Below, one piece after another: positions 1-10,784 of a DNA stretch of 64,000 nt (positions are counted from its first letter, which is position 1; every line of letters starts with the position of its first letter). This DNA is from Dasypus novemcinctus (lineage: Eukaryota; Chordata; Mammalia; Cingulata; Dasypodidae), in the NCBI RefSeq assembly GCF_030445035.2, contig NC_080698.1:26381294-26445293 (forward strand), written 5' to 3'. The notes below the pieces were generated by a model. It was not told the origin of the DNA. It did no database searches and saw only the letters and a program-made list of their open reading frames with translations. The position numbers were made by a program, and so were the translations under genes.

Positions 1-306
1 CCACACTCTCCCACAGTCCACCCAGTGGGCCATGGGAGGACATACAATGTCCAGTAACTGTCCCTGCAGCACCAGCCAGGACAACTCCAACCCCCAAAAA
101 TGCCCCCACATCACATCTCTTCCTCCCACTTCCTACCCCCAGCAGCCACCATAGCCACTTTCTCCACACCAATGCCACATTTTCTTTGATTACTAATCAC
201 AATAGTTCGTGAATAGAATATCAGTAAGTCCACTCTAATCCATACTCTATCCCTCCATCCTGTGGACCTTAGAATGGTTGTGTCCACTCCACATCTATAT
301 CAAGAG
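1..306 (-). mobile_element. L1 3'UTR fragment, lineage-specific, cut by window edge
   Basis: This stretch is nearly identical to 16021-16337 and close to 46506-46764. Those copies begin with a T-run and have L1-like target duplications, so I read this as the antisense 3'UTR of a fairly young L1 family. The copy ends near CATCTATATCAAGAG, where 16.3 kb continues further, so its 5' truncation point differs. Its 3' end lies outside the window, so no target duplication can be tested. No coding capacity. Confidence 0.7.
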
Positions 307-1620
307 GATATTCAACAAGAAATACATATTTATTGTGAAGAAGGAAAATACAAATAAAATTAAGGGAAACATAATATATGATTCCAATATTGGGTTGTTT
401 CATATTTAGGTAATTGGCAATATGTTACCGTAAGTAATGCTGAGAGGACCATCCTTGAGTTAATGGTTTATGCATGTCCTTTATTATTTCATTAGGACAT
501 ATTTTTGAAGCAGAAACAACAAAGCCATGTATCACCAGTTTCAGCTGGAAGCTCAATGGAAGATTCATGATGTAAAGCTCAGCTAGAAACAGGTGTGTCA
601 TCAGGAAAGAGAGTAGATAAGTGACAAAGATTTGCCCTTCCTGATTTACATCTAACTTCCCCTGAGACTGAGCCTGCTCTGGGATGTCTCAAAGGTAACA
701 ATTCAAAATAGGACTTGGGAAACTCATCTAATAAAATTGCCCGAGGACTGCATTTTCAATTTCACAGATTTTTTCCCCTAGGGCTTTTCTGAAGAGCTGC
801 TTGTAGGTCTGAGGCCTGAAATGCCAATAGGAATCATGATCTCTCTATTGAGTATAAAAGTTTCTTCACTCTTGGAAAGAACTCAAGCTACTATTTTAGG
901 TATCTTTTGCACAGGCTAAATTCTGGACAACTACATCATTTTACCATCAAGGCAGACAAACTTGTTCAAATTGGTCATTTCAGTGATTATTTAGAAAGCA
1001 TCTGTATAGAAAAAAACAAATCTACGCCATCCAAACACACTTACGATAACAAAATGTTTTCTCTAAAAACAAAGTGAAAAATAGACAGAAAATCAATACT
1101 CCTTACCAGGACACAGAACACTGCAGGGCTTGATGTTAGAAAAATCTCACCTCTGTCTACCATGACAACACACCACTGAGGATGAGTTCCCTACAAGCTG
1201 GAAAAAGAAGATGAGCATTTTGGAAGCTCTAAATCAGTTTGGCCGTAAGGGCTCTGAATCATTTGTACTACCCTCAGACTACTTATAAGAACGGAGAGAG
1301 AGGCATGCATGGCTGTTGACTTGGAACTTACGGAGTGAAACTTTCTCTACCTGGCTCCTGAGGGAAACCCCACAGCAAGCTGGTGTCGTTATCTCCAGTT
1401 TCCAGACCCAAAAATGGACCTCTGGGCTCAAGACTTCCACTGCTTTGTGCTGTTTCAAGGCTTCTCTCTCTCCAATAAACAAAGGAAGGTAGCAAAATAG
1501 AACTCACGTTGTCATCCTCTTGTTTATAGTACTTGGTCAGCTAAAATGTTTATCAGGTGATTTCTATGAAATATTTATGTGAAAAACCTGAAAGTAAGAC
1601 GATCTTGAGAGGTCAACCTA
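307..1620. other. Unique-looking non-coding sequence
   Basis: I recognise no repeat family, exon or RNA gene here. The only longer open frame is 67 codons on the minus strand and looks like chance. AT-rich, with a pyrimidine stretch ending in AG near 770-782 that is acceptor-like, but no matching coding sequence follows it. Confidence 0.5.
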
Positions 1621-1624
1621 ATTA

Positions 1625-2336
1625 TTTTTTTTCAAATGGGCAGAAGGTGTGAGCAAGCAGTCGCAAAAGAAGATAACCAAATGTCCAATCAATATTTGAA
1701 AAGGTGCCCCACATCATTAATCATTATGGGGATGCAAATTAAAACCACAATGAAACACCACTACAATCTGACCAAATAGCTAAAGTCAGCTGTATCGTGT
1801 GAGGCTAAAATGTGTATATATCCAATAACCCAGTAACTCAGCATTAGTGTAGCCTCCAAAGAAATGTGTTCAAGTGTGCACTGAAAGGCATGCCCAAGAA
1901 TGTTCCTAGAAGTACTATATTCAACAACCTCAAAGTTGAAATCGACCTAAATTTTACAAACAGTAGAATGGATAAATAAATTGTGTTAGATTTACACAAG
2001 GGAATACTGCATAGCAATACAAAAAAGCAAACTGCCACTACAGAATCTCCCAGGCATAGTGTTGGGCCAAACAAGCTGGACATGAGAGAGTAAGCACTGC
2101 ATGAGTCCCTCATAAAACATTCATAACAAGTCAAATTAGTCTTAGATGTCAGCATAGGGTTACCTTGGCGGGGGAGGGGCAACGAATCAGAGGGAGCAGG
2201 AGAGAGGCTTCTGGGATGCTGGTCACTTTCTATTTCTTGGCAGGTTACATGGGTGTAAAACCTCACTGAGCCATGTACTTAGATGTAGTGTACATATCTG
2301 TATACATGTTACACTGCAATGAAACAGTTTACTTTT
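1625..2336 (+). mobile_element. Old L1 3' end (L1M type), sense
   Basis: The order of recognisable pieces is that of an ancient mammalian L1 3' end in sense: the ORF2 C-terminal motif around ATGCAAATTAAAACCACAATGA (1733-1754 region), degenerate ORF2 tail sequence, then the 3'UTR with GGCAGGTTACATGGGTGTAA and the terminal TGTATACATGTTACACTGCAATGA. Many frameshifts and stops are present. A 140-codon open frame on the opposite strand is antisense to the repeat and is not a gene. Confidence 0.75.
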
Positions 2337-3550
2337 TGAAAAGGTCAGAAAGGTAGATGGTGATAAATAAACAGCCCCTCTCATTTTACCAGGTGAAAAG
2401 GATTATGACTGATTCAAGGATAATTTTTTTCCTTGTTTTTGTTGTTTACATCAAACAACTAGCTTTGTTATAAAAATTCAAAAACTGTGACGAGGTAATG
2501 CAAGCTTATGGCACAAAAAAAAAAAAAACCTGAAAAGTTACAAATGGGAATAAAATGTAAAATAATTCTATTTTCCAGCCCTACTTCTCAGCCACTCCGT
2601 ACCTTTCCCTCTCAGAGAGTCATGGTGACTGTCTCCTAACTTACTAGGGCTTGAAATTCAAACTCTTAGGAGAGCCGTTGTGTACAGTCAAGATTTCCTT
2701 AATCACCCTGTTCAGCCTGATTCTCACTAGCAGTGGAGGCACCTGCTGCATTTTTCTTTAGCTTTCAAGGGAGAGGCTGCTTTCCCAGAAAGAATGAGCA
2801 GCCTCCCTTGCTTTAAAGATGCGGTTTGTGATAGGCACTCAATATTATGGTAAATAAAATGTTGCTCTTCAAAATTCTTTTCTGTTTTACATTTCCACTT
2901 AAAACGTTAAAAATGGTTTGTTAAATGATAGCATTTGAAAAGACTGAATGATAGAACCTGTTTCCCTCTCCACCATGCCCCCAGCAAAACCAGACAGGAA
3001 ATTTCTACGGCAAAGAGTGGAAGGTACAACAGTTTCTGACACCCAGAAGAGGCTGTGAGGCTGTTATCAAGACTGTACTTTGGAGGATCATTTCTTTATT
3101 TCTCTGCTAGGGAACGTTCTCTGAGTTTGTAAGGTGCTGAAAATCCAAGGACGAGGCACAATGTTCTCTGAACTTGAACCAGATTCTTGGTGTTGTTTCC
3201 CAGCAAATGCCATTTACCATCACTGAGTACACTTCCTTTTGGGAGAGAAGAGGTAAAGACACAAGTCGGAGTGGTTTCTGACTTAATTTAAAAAAAATAA
3301 ACATTTGGAGGGATAATCTTTTTTTCTCCAAGATTTATTTTCCGGTTTCCAAGTAGTTTTGCTTTTCTTGCTAATACCCACACTTCAGTTCTTTAGTTTT
3401 TTGTTTTGTTTCCATCTTTTCCTACTTCCTTGTAAATTTCTCTATAGTAGTTGAATTATTTTTCCTCAAGTACAGTCAAGGATCATTTGGCTGTTAAATA
3501 GCTGTCTGGAACTGGATTTCCAGCCTTGTTGTTCTTTTCATGTGATTAAA
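2337..3550. other. Mostly unique non-coding sequence
   Basis: No confident family assignment. 2430-2620 holds an A-run (2514-2529) and sequence weakly like an old L1 tail, not firm enough to name. 3330-3550 is T-rich. No exon or RNA gene seen. Confidence 0.4.
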
Positions 3551-3580
3551 TGTGTGTGTGTATATATATATATATATATA
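3551..3580. repeat. (TG)n(TA)n microsatellite
   Basis: Five TG units run directly into about ten TA units, next to the 3' edge of the antisense L1 that follows. Such compound repeats often arise from L1 A-tails or their flanks. Confidence 0.95.
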
Positions 3581-5173
3581 CACCATAAAATGTGCTATTT
3601 CAACCATTTTTAAGTGTACAATTTAGTGGCGTCAATTACATTCACAATGTTGTGCAACGGTCGCCACCATCCATTACCAAAACTATTTCATTAAATCAAA
3701 CAGAAACTCTGTGCTCATTAAGCAATAGCTCTCCATTTCCTTCCCCACAGCTCCTGATAACCTCTAATCTACTTTGTCTTTATGAGTTGGCTTATTTTAT
3801 GTAAGTGGAATTATGTGTCTGGCTTATTTTACTCAGCACAATATTTCCAAGATTCATTTATGTTGTAAGCAGGTATCAGAACTTCATCCCTTTTATGGCT
3901 AAATAGTATTTAATCCATACTTTGTTTACCCATTCATCTGTTGATAGACACTTGGACTGTTTCCATCTTGTGAATGATGCCACCATGATCATTGGTGTAT
4001 AAATATCTATTTGAGACCCTGTTTTCAGTTCTTTTGAGTGTATTTCTAAGAGAATTGTCATGTCAAATCATATGGTAATTCTATATTTAACTCTTTGAAT
4101 AACAACCAAACTGTTTTCCACAATTTTACATTCCTATCATTGTGCACCAGAATCCCAATTTCTCTACATCCTTGCCAGCTCTTGTTATTTTCTTTGTGTG
4201 TGTGTGTTTAAGAATAGCTGTCTTTGTCGGTGTGAAGTAGTATCTCATGATACTTATTTGCATTTATGTAATAAGTAATGATGTTTTTCATGTGCTTATT
4301 AGCCATTTGTTTATCTTCTTTGGAGAAATGTCTATTCATGTCCTTTGCCCATTTTTTAATTGGGTTGTTTGTATTTCTGTTGTTGAGTTAAGTTATAGCA
4401 GTTCTTTATATATTCCTAACATTAAACCCTTATCAGATATATTATTTGCAACTATTTTCTCCCATTCTGTATGTTGTCTTTTTACTTTCCAGACAATATC
4501 TTTTGATATATATAAGTTTTTACTTTGATGAAGTCAAGTTTATCTATTATTCATTTGGCATCATATCTAAGAATCCATTGCCAAATTCAAGGTCATTAAA
4601 ATCCATCCCAGGGGGTGGGGGGTATATGGGGACCTCATATTTTTTTTTAATGTAACATTAAAAAAATAAATAAAGACAAAAAAAAATCCATCCCTATGTT
4701 ATCTTCAAAGAGTTTTATGGTTTTCACTCTTATATTTTGGTCAATGATCCATTGTGAATTAATTTTTGAATATGTCATGAGGTAGGGCTCCAACTTCATT
4801 CTTTTGCTTGTGGATATCCAGCTTTCCTTGCACCATTTGTTAAACAGACTCTTCTTTTCCACTGGTGTACTGGTTGAAAATAAATTGTGCATAGTGCAGT
4901 TCATTTCTGGACTCTCAATTCTCGTCCATTCATCCATATGTCTATCCTTTTGTTAGAACCATGCTGCTTTGATTACAGTGGCTTTGTAGTACATTTTGAA
5001 ATTGGGACGTATGAATCCTTCCATTTTGTTCCTCTTTTACAAGATTGTTTTGGCCATTTGGGACCCCTTGCAATTCCATCCACTTATGACTTTCCTAAAC
5101 TACTGTTGCAGAGTATGAATTTCTTATTGTGTATGGTCGCTGAAGTTTCTCTTTCATATATTTTCACCATTTA
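3581..5173 (-). mobile_element. Old L1 fragment, ORF2 C-terminal part and 3'UTR, antisense
   Basis: Read left to right this is the familiar reverse complement of a mammalian L1M 3' end: the segment around TTCAACCATTTTTAAGTGTAC, the TTACTCAGCACAATATTTCC block, CATTCATCTGTTGATAGACA, then ORF2 C-terminal sequence through TTTGGAGAAATGTCTATTCA, ATCAGATATATTATTTGCAA and GGATATCCAGCTTTCC. It stops near 5173. All ORF2 frames are broken by stops and shifts. It was the target for the micro-insertion at 4610-4682, so it is older than that event. Confidence 0.88.
4610..4682 (+). mobile_element. 73-bp L1 3'-end micro-insertion
   Basis: Only the last bases of an L1 3'UTR plus tail are present: a G-rich stretch, TATATGGGGACCTCAT, TTTAATGTAACATTAAAAAAA and an A-rich tail. 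The same tail occurs in reverse complement at 15853-15900 and 46349-46400. The 12-bp duplication AAAATCCATCCC at 4598-4609 and 4683-4694 frames it exactly, which shows target-primed insertion into the older antisense L1. Extreme 5' truncation. Confidence 0.88.
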
Positions 5174-5318
5174 AAAGAAAAAAAGGCATGCAGCCCTTTA
5201 AACCTTCTGATGGCTACCCTGGTTGTCCTGCTGCAGCCCCAGAGGTCCAAAACCACAGCAAGCATCTGAGCTGATCCTTCAGGAATACACTGGATCTGCC
5301 AACACTTGCAACCCCAAT

Positions 5319-5776
5319 TGTATTAGTCAGCCAAAGTGGTGCTGATGCAAAATACGAGAAATTGGTTGGTTTTTATAAAGGGTATTTGTTTGGGGTAGGA
5401 GCTTACAGATACCAGGCCATAAGGCATAAGTTACTTCCCTCACCAAAGTCTATTTTCACGTGTTGGAGCAAGATGGCTGCCAATGGCTGCAAGGGCTCAG
5501 GCTTCCTGGGTTCCTCCCTTTCTGGGGCTTGCTTCTCTTTCCTCTGTGTGCTTACTTCTTGGGGCTCCAGCACAGCACCAAACTCCAGCATCAAAACTCC
5601 AACATCAAAAACCTTCAACTCTGTCCTTGCCATGCCTTTTATCTGTGAGGCCCCACCCACCAAGGGGTGGGGACTCAACATCCTGATCATAACTTAATCA
5701 CACCCAGGTACATACCAGATTACAAACATAATCCAATATCTATTTTTGGAATTCATAACCATATCAAACTGCTACA
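5319..5776 (-). repeat. MaLR-type 3' LTR (left copy)
   Basis: 458 bp, starting TGTATTAGTCAGCC and ending GCTACA on the + strand. It keeps a block of about 118 bp (roughly 5518-5645) that the right LTR lacks, and lacks about 24 bp (TGACGTGGCCCAATCAAAGC) that the right LTR keeps. Both differences look like deletions in single copies after insertion. Several small open frames here are chance. Confidence 0.85.
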
Positions 5777-5788
5777 TTCTACCCTCTG
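5777..5788 (-). other. Polypurine tract of the MaLR-type element
   Basis: The minus strand reads CAGAGGGTAGAA immediately before the left (3') LTR, the position where plus-strand DNA synthesis is primed. The call rests on position and composition. Confidence 0.6.
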
Positions 5789-6089
5789 AATTCCAAAAAG
5801 ACATTACAAAATTCAAAATAACCTTAAATCAGTGACAATGCAAGTACTAAATCATATCACAATCAATTTTAACAAATACAGTTGTCTTGGGGCAAAGTCC
5901 TGTCTGCTATAGACCTCTGATACTTACAAAACAATTCATCTATTTCCAACACACAAATGGACAGACAAGGGGTAAACATTTTCATTACAATAAGTAGAAA
6001 TTGGGAGGGAAACGTGAGTCATGGGTCCTCTACAGTTCAGTAAAACTTCAGGGCATCCTTCATTCGATTTCAGTGTGAGAGTCATTCTT

Positions 6090-6513
6090 TTTTTTTTTTT
6101 CTTTTTAAGATTTATTTTTTATTTATTTCTTTCCCCTTCCCCCTGCCCAGTTGTCTGCTTTCTGTGTCCATTCACTGTGTGTTCTTCTGTGTCCACTTGT
6201 ATTCCTATCAGCAGCACTGGGAAATTGTGTCTCTTTTTGTTGTGTCATCTTGCCACGTCAGCTCTCTGTGTGTATAGCACCACTCCTGGGAGGACTGCGC
6301 TTTTTTCACATGGGACAGCTCTCCTTATGGGATGCACTCCTTGTGCACGGGGCTCCCCTATGCAGGGGACACCCCTGCATGGTATGGCACTCCTTGCACA
6401 CATCAGCACTGCTTGTGCCAGCTCACCACACAGGTCAGGAGGCCCTGGGTTTGAACCACGGACCTCCCATGTGGTAGGCAGATGATCTATCAGTTGAGCC
6501 AAATCCGCTTCCC
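6090..6513 (-). mobile_element. DAS-type SINE, antisense, inside the MaLR-type element
   Basis: The + strand starts with a T-run and AAGATTTATTT and ends with the reverse complement of the tRNA-like head, including the inverted B box near GGTTTGAACC and AAATCCGCTTCCC. The 14-bp duplication TGAGAGTCATTCTT at 6076-6089 and 6514-6527 frames it exactly. It landed in the internal part of the LTR element and so is younger. Two overlapping open frames of 108-154 codons across it are SINE artefacts. Confidence 0.95.
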
Positions 6514-6730
6514 TGAGAGTCATTCTTAAGATGATGGTTTCTTCTCCTTGGTGCCTTATGGGAACCCACCCTTTCCACATGCTTGCCCAATCGCCATTTT
6601 ATTGGTTCCACACTCATCAAGCATCTGGGTGTCGACAAAGCTCCAGACCTCATCCTCCAAGAGTGTTGGGGTGATTGCCACAGCTTAACGGAATCTTTGA
6701 GTTATAGTCTTAACCCCCCTAGTACAGTGA

Positions 6731-7010
6731 TGTGAAGACTACATTCTGCCTAAACTTTGGCATACAGGCTCAACCCTCTCAGAACAATGAATTGACCACC
6801 TGGCTTTCCCTAACATTTGGGGGACAGGTCAACCCTTCTCAGATCTGTGGGGTGCCAACCTTAACCACCCTAATCCTTTGGGAATGTGCTCCACCCTCTC
6901 TGTACCTTTGCATGGCAAAACTCTCCCAGAACATTGGGTAGGAACATTGACCCTCAACTGCTGGGGCAAACTCACCCTCTCTGTACACATGGATGAGGTT
7001 CCTCTCTTGG
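6731..7010. repeat. Degenerate tandem repeat inside the MaLR-type internal region
   Basis: At least four decayed units of roughly 45-60 bp recur: variants of CTTTGGCATACAGGCTCAACCCTCTCAGAAC, then ACATTTGGGGGACAGGTCAACC, TCCTTTGGGAATGTGCTCCACC and CATTGGGTAGGAACATTGACCC. Each has a GG-rich start and a CAACCCTCTC-like end. Units are too diverged for a firm period. Confidence 0.5.
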
Positions 7011-7751
7011 CCCAAGCTGATGTCTTAATTCCAGATCTCAGCTTCCATGGTTTTCCTCTTAAAGTTGTTTCTCCTTCAATCTTTCCTTTCCATTTTCCTT
7101 TTAGTCCAAGCTGACAGTGGTTTTGTTCATAAGCTCTCTCAAAAATCTTGTTGGTTTAGCATGCAAGAAGCAGGGATCCAAGCCATCAGACAGTAAGACT
7201 TTCCATAAGTCTTTCCAAGACAACTGCATCTTCAATCCTGATTTACAAGTTTCAAGTTTAGTTAAGTACTCCAATAGGCACTTTCATCTGGGAGCTTGAT
7301 TTCCAGAGGCTTAGAATTTCCAGAATCTGTTTTCTTTGTGCCTGACAGTTCAGTCCTTATTCTCTCTCTCGTCTAACATTTTGCTATAAGCTGCAAGCAG
7401 AAGCCAAGCCCTCATTCTCCAGATTTACTTTGGAAATTTCTTCAGCTAAATACCCAGGCTAACCATTTTCAAATTCTGCCCTCCATAAAACACTAGGAGT
7501 TAATCTCGCTAAGTTCTTTGCAACTTTAAAACACAGATCACCTTTTCTCCAGTTTCCAATAAGAGTTTCATCATTTATTTCTAAGGCATGATACAACGTC
7601 TCTTTAGCATCCATATTGTTATCAACAGTCTCTTCAAAGCAATCTAGGCCTTTCCCATCAAGTATCTCACAATTCCTCCAAAGAATAACCCTTTCCCATT
7701 TATAAAACTGTTCCAGCATTTCAGTAATTGCAAAAGTACTTCCCTACTCCT

Positions 7752-7764
7752 TGGTACCAAATTC
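7752..7764 (-). other. Primer-binding site of the MaLR-type element
   Basis: The minus strand reads GAATTTGGTACCA directly after the 5' LTR. This junction (CTAATACA then GAATTTGGTACC) is the hallmark I know from THE1/MST/MLT elements. Confidence 0.8.
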
Positions 7765-8107
7765 TGTATTAGTCAACCAAAGTGGTGCTGATGCAAAATA
7801 CCAGAAATTGGTTGGTTTTTATAAAGGGTATTTATTTGGGGTAGGAGCTTACAGATACCAGGCCATAAAGTGTAAGTTACTTCCCTCACCAAAGTCTATT
7901 TCCACATGTTGGAGCATGATGGCTGCCCATGTCTGTGAGAGTTCAGGCTTCCTGGGTTCCTCCCACCAAGGGATGGGGTCTCAACACCCTAATGACGTGG
8001 CCCAATCAAAGCCCTAATCATAACTTAATCATGCCCAGGTACAGACCAGATTACATACATAATCCAATATCTATTTTTGGAATTCATAACCATATCAAAC
8101 TGTTACA
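7765..8107 (-). repeat. MaLR-type 5' LTR (right copy), internally deleted
   Basis: 343 bp, TGTATTAGTCAACC to CTGTTACA. It matches the left LTR at both ends but lacks about 118 bp in the middle. The breakpoint lies between CCTCCC/CCCACC-like short repeats, suggesting a slippage or recombination deletion. It retains CCACCAAGGGATGGGG and the GACGTGGCCCAATC block. Confidence 0.85.
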
Positions 8108-8139
8108 CCTATGTCCCCACTACCTGCCCTGGCAGTAGG

Positions 8140-8430
8140 AACAGCTCTGAAAATGCAGGTCCCCATTCCCAGAGCTGCTGTGCAACTGTCAAAGGAGGGA
8201 TGGTTGCTGGTTCAGGCACCTGGGAGCTCAGTAGCCTCTCCCTTTGTCAGGCATTCTTGTGGCTGTTTTAAGTTTCTGATCAGGTTCCGGTTGGAAAACA
8301 GTAGGCTCCAATCACTTTTTTCCACCTCATTAATTGTTTTGGTGTGGGGACTGATCATTACAACTTCCTATTCTGCTATTTTGCATGACATCCCAAGGAC
8401 AAGAGTTCTTCTAATTATATCTTATTTTGC
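8140..8430 (-). mobile_element. Possible L1/HAL1 5'-region fragment, antisense
   Basis: Sequence near 8360-8400 (CCTATTCTGCTATTTTGCATG) resembles reverse-complement L1 5'UTR sequence I remember. The rest is not distinctive. Alternatives are unique DNA or an unnamed LTR. The SINE at 8462 is inserted just beyond it. Confidence 0.25.
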
Positions 8431-8461
8431 TCAGTAAATGGGGGATAAAAATTCATGGGTA

Positions 8462-8832
8462 GGGAAACGGACTTGGCCCAGTGGTTAGGGCATCCACCTA
8501 CCACATGGGTGGTCCACGGTTCAAACCCCGGGCCTCCTTAACCCGTGTGGAGTTGGCCCATGTGCAGTGCTGATGCACGCAAGGAGTGCTGTGCCACGCA
8601 GGGGTGTCCCCTGCCTAGGGGAGCCCCACGCACAAGGAGTGCGCCCATAAGGAGAGCCGCCCAGCTCGAAAGAAAGTGCAGCCTGCCCAGGAATGGCGCT
8701 GCACTCACTTCCCGTGCCGCTGACGACAACAGAAGCGGACAAAGAAACAAGATGCAGCAAATAGACACAGAGAACAGACAGCCAGGGGAGGGGGGGGATT
8801 AAATAAATAAATAAATCTTAAAAAAAAAAAAA
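8462..8832 (+). mobile_element. DAS-type SINE, sense
   Basis: The head has an A box (TTGGCCCAGTGGTTAGGG) and B box (GGTTCAAACCCC), then the standard body with GGAGCCCCACGCACAAGGAG, and a tail of TAAATAAATAAATAAATCTT plus A-run. ATTCATGGGTA at 8451-8461 and 8833-8843 is the target duplication. It lacks the CAAGATGATGCAACAAAAAGAGACACAG-like block seen in other copies. Pol III promoter boxes look intact; transcription unknown. Confidence 0.95.
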
Positions 8833-8843
8833 ATTCATGGGTA

Positions 8844-9309
8844 AACACATATTGCTCTTTTTTCCCTTTAAGGAAATCCTTGGTTAATCATTTTAAGAAG
8901 ATCTTTGCTCTCTAGTTCATCTAGGAATTAAAATTTTTGTTCCCTTAAGCATGCTTCCCAAGTCATGCACCTGACCTGCTTCAATTCAGTTTTTGCTATT
9001 TTTCTATTGTTTTGTTTTTGCTTATTTTTAAGTTAAACTGTATTTTCAAAAGGCCTCTCCGTTCACCACCAAAGCTTAGCTAAGCCCTGAAATAGCCCTG
9101 CCCTGCATGCTCTTGGCCACACAGACCCAGGGCTCACAGGAGCCCCATCTCCTGGAAACTGCTTTCCAGTCAGTCAACAAACATTTCTAAGCTAGACATT
9201 ACCCCAGACATAGAAGATATAGAAATTAATCATTCATCAGAGAATAGTTAATGTTAGAATGTGTATATTAAGGAGACAGGATAGAGGAGTGGCTAATAAT
9301 GATACAAAT
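8844..9309. other. Unique-looking non-coding sequence
   Basis: No repeat family, exon or RNA gene recognised. T-rich to about 9050, then a more GC-rich patch with CCCTGCCCTGCATGCTC. Confidence 0.4.
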
Positions 9310-9480
9310 GAAAGCTAAAATTTTCTGAATTGTCTTATGAGTCTGGCCAATGCTAAAAATACTTTATGTACATAATGCCATTTCATGTTCACAACAACTC
9401 CAAGATACAGACATTATCAGAATCGCAATATAAAGATGAGGAAATTGAGTTATTCAAGGGAGGCAGAGGCTATAGATCCA
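9310..9480 (-). mobile_element. MIR SINE fragment, antisense
   Basis: Follows the reverse-complement MIR order: TGCTAAAAATACTTTATGTACATAATG..., CACAACAACTCCAAGATACAG, then AAAGATGAGGAAATTGAG. Old and gapped. Confidence 0.65.
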
Positions 9481-9539
9481 CACATTCTATTACAACAGTA
9501 TATTTTTAAATCTACTCTACATGATTTCTCCAAAATAAA

Positions 9540-9765
9540 AACTTTCTTTCATGAGAGCCAGCTACATGCTAAGCACTTTTCCATGCAATTTCTAATTCAT
9601 TCTTCCAGCAGTCTTATGGTCTATATAAGATCATACTCCCCATTATACAAATTAGGGCACTGAGAATCTAATTTTCATAACCAAGTCACACAGCTTTTTC
9701 ATGGCTGAGCCAAGAATCAAAGTCAGGCAGGCCAACTCCAGAATCATGCTCTTCACCTCTCTGCT
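9540..9765 (-). mobile_element. MIR SINE fragment, antisense
   Basis: CATGCTAAGCACTTTTCCATGC, then CCCCATTATACAAATTAGGG, AAGTCACACAGC and AGCCAAGAATCAAAGTCAGGC give the core and tRNA-like part of MIR in reverse complement. A second MIR next to the one at 9310. Confidence 0.72.
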
Positions 9766-9779
9766 TTGCTAGCTCTGGC

Positions 9780-9890
9780 ATACATTAACTTTGATTTGCA
9801 CAGACAGGGGTTCAAATCCCTGTGCTGTCAATTTTTAGCACAAGAGACCTTTAGGAAGTCATTTACCTCCCCAAGTCACGTGGTCTTTAT
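9780..9890 (+). mobile_element. MIR SINE fragment, sense
   Basis: GGGGTTCAAATCCCTGTGC resembles a B box, followed by AGGAAGTCATTTACCTCCCC, the MIR sequence just downstream of the tRNA part. Short and diverged. Confidence 0.45.
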
Positions 9891-9906
9891 ATATAAAATG
9901 TTTTAC

Positions 9907-10283
9907 CGGGAAGTAGATGTAGCTCAAGCATTTAGGTGCCCTCCTACCATGTGGGAGGTCCGAGGTTCAGTTCCCAGTGCTTCCTAAGGAAGATGAGCAA
10001 GACAATGAGCCAACGTGATGGGCTGGCATGGCAAGCTGACAGAACAGGATGATGCAACAAGATGATGCAATGAGGAGACACAACAAGCAGGGAGCAGAGG
10101 TAGCTCAGGCAATTGGAGGCCTCCCTCCAACACAGGAGGTCCCAGGTTTGGTTCCCAAAGCCTCCTAAAAAAAAGGTGGGGGGGACAAGCAGACACACGG
10201 AGAACACACAGCCAGTGAACACAGAGAGCAGGCAGCAAGGGCAAACAAGAGTGGGGGGGGAGTAAATAAAATAAATCTTTAAA
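9907..10283 (+). mobile_element. Two-headed DAS-type SINE, sense
   Basis: Two tRNA-like heads occur: GTAGCTCAAGC...AGGTTCAGTTCCCAGTGC at about 9918-9982 and GTAGCTCAGGC...AGGTTTGGTTCCC at about 10099-10160, each ending in a CCTCCTAA-like motif. The tail is AAATAAAATAAATCTTTAAAAAAA. The imperfect duplication AAAATGTTTTAC (9895-9906) and AAATGGTTTAC (10285-10295) frames it. I take this as the dimeric class of armadillo SINE. Confidence 0.85.
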
Positions 10284-10784
10284 AAAATGGTTTACTGAAT
10301 GGTACCTTGTGAAGGTTAAATTAAATAGCACAGTGTGATGGAAGCTCTTGCACAAAACCTGGCATATAGACATATCTAATAAATAGTAACATAATCAAAC
10401 TAAAATATTGGCCCATCAAATCAGGTTTCTGAAAGAAAAATTTATTAATCATTAATTGCAATTATTTGGAAATTGTTTGAAAATGAACCACATAATGGAG
10501 CCATTTGGTAAGTATATAAATATAGACTTTCTGTTGAGGTCAAATTGTCCCCAATCATCCCCAAATTATCATTTTACAAAGAGCTAATTAAGGGCCTTCT
10601 GTTCTGGGAAGTAAGTATCTCCTCTAGTAAATTTTTCTCTGACCTGCTTCTCTCTCTGAGGTATACTCTTCAGGCCTCCTTAATTCCTCCCAACAAGATT
10701 TAAAATGGGAGATTATGTTATCACATTATACTAAAAAATTTGGCACAGTATTTGAGAGAATGAAAGACCCTCCGAGATCATCCC

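Larger units (their letters stand above)
5319..8107 (-). mobile_element. Two-LTR endogenous retrovirus-like element, MaLR (ERVL) type, antisense
   Basis: Two related LTRs with TG...CA ends (5319-5776, 7765-8107) flank about 2 kb of internal sequence. On the minus strand the right LTR is followed at once by GAATTTGGTACCA, the primer-binding site typical of mammalian MaLR elements (tRNA-Leu type from memory), and the left LTR is preceded by the purine tract CAGAGGGTAGAA. The flanks are CCAAT and CCTAT, a 4/5 match to the 5-bp duplication expected for ERVL. The internal part has no reverse transcriptase or envelope. A short open minus frame at 7459-7719 could be a gag-like remnant, but I cannot show it. 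Non-autonomous and inactive. Confidence 0.85.

Noticed and set aside
1844..2266. 140-codon open frame (-)
   Set aside because: Antisense to an old L1 3' end.
6021..6485. 154-codon open frame (+)
   Set aside because: It lies almost wholly in an antisense DAS SINE. The same frames recur at 35403-35882, 60539-60907 and 62018-62332, so they are a property of the SINE.
8470..8545. tRNA gene
   Set aside because: A and B boxes are present but the sequence is the head of a DAS SINE. It continues into the SINE body and has no intact tRNA 3' half; the same holds for all other heads.
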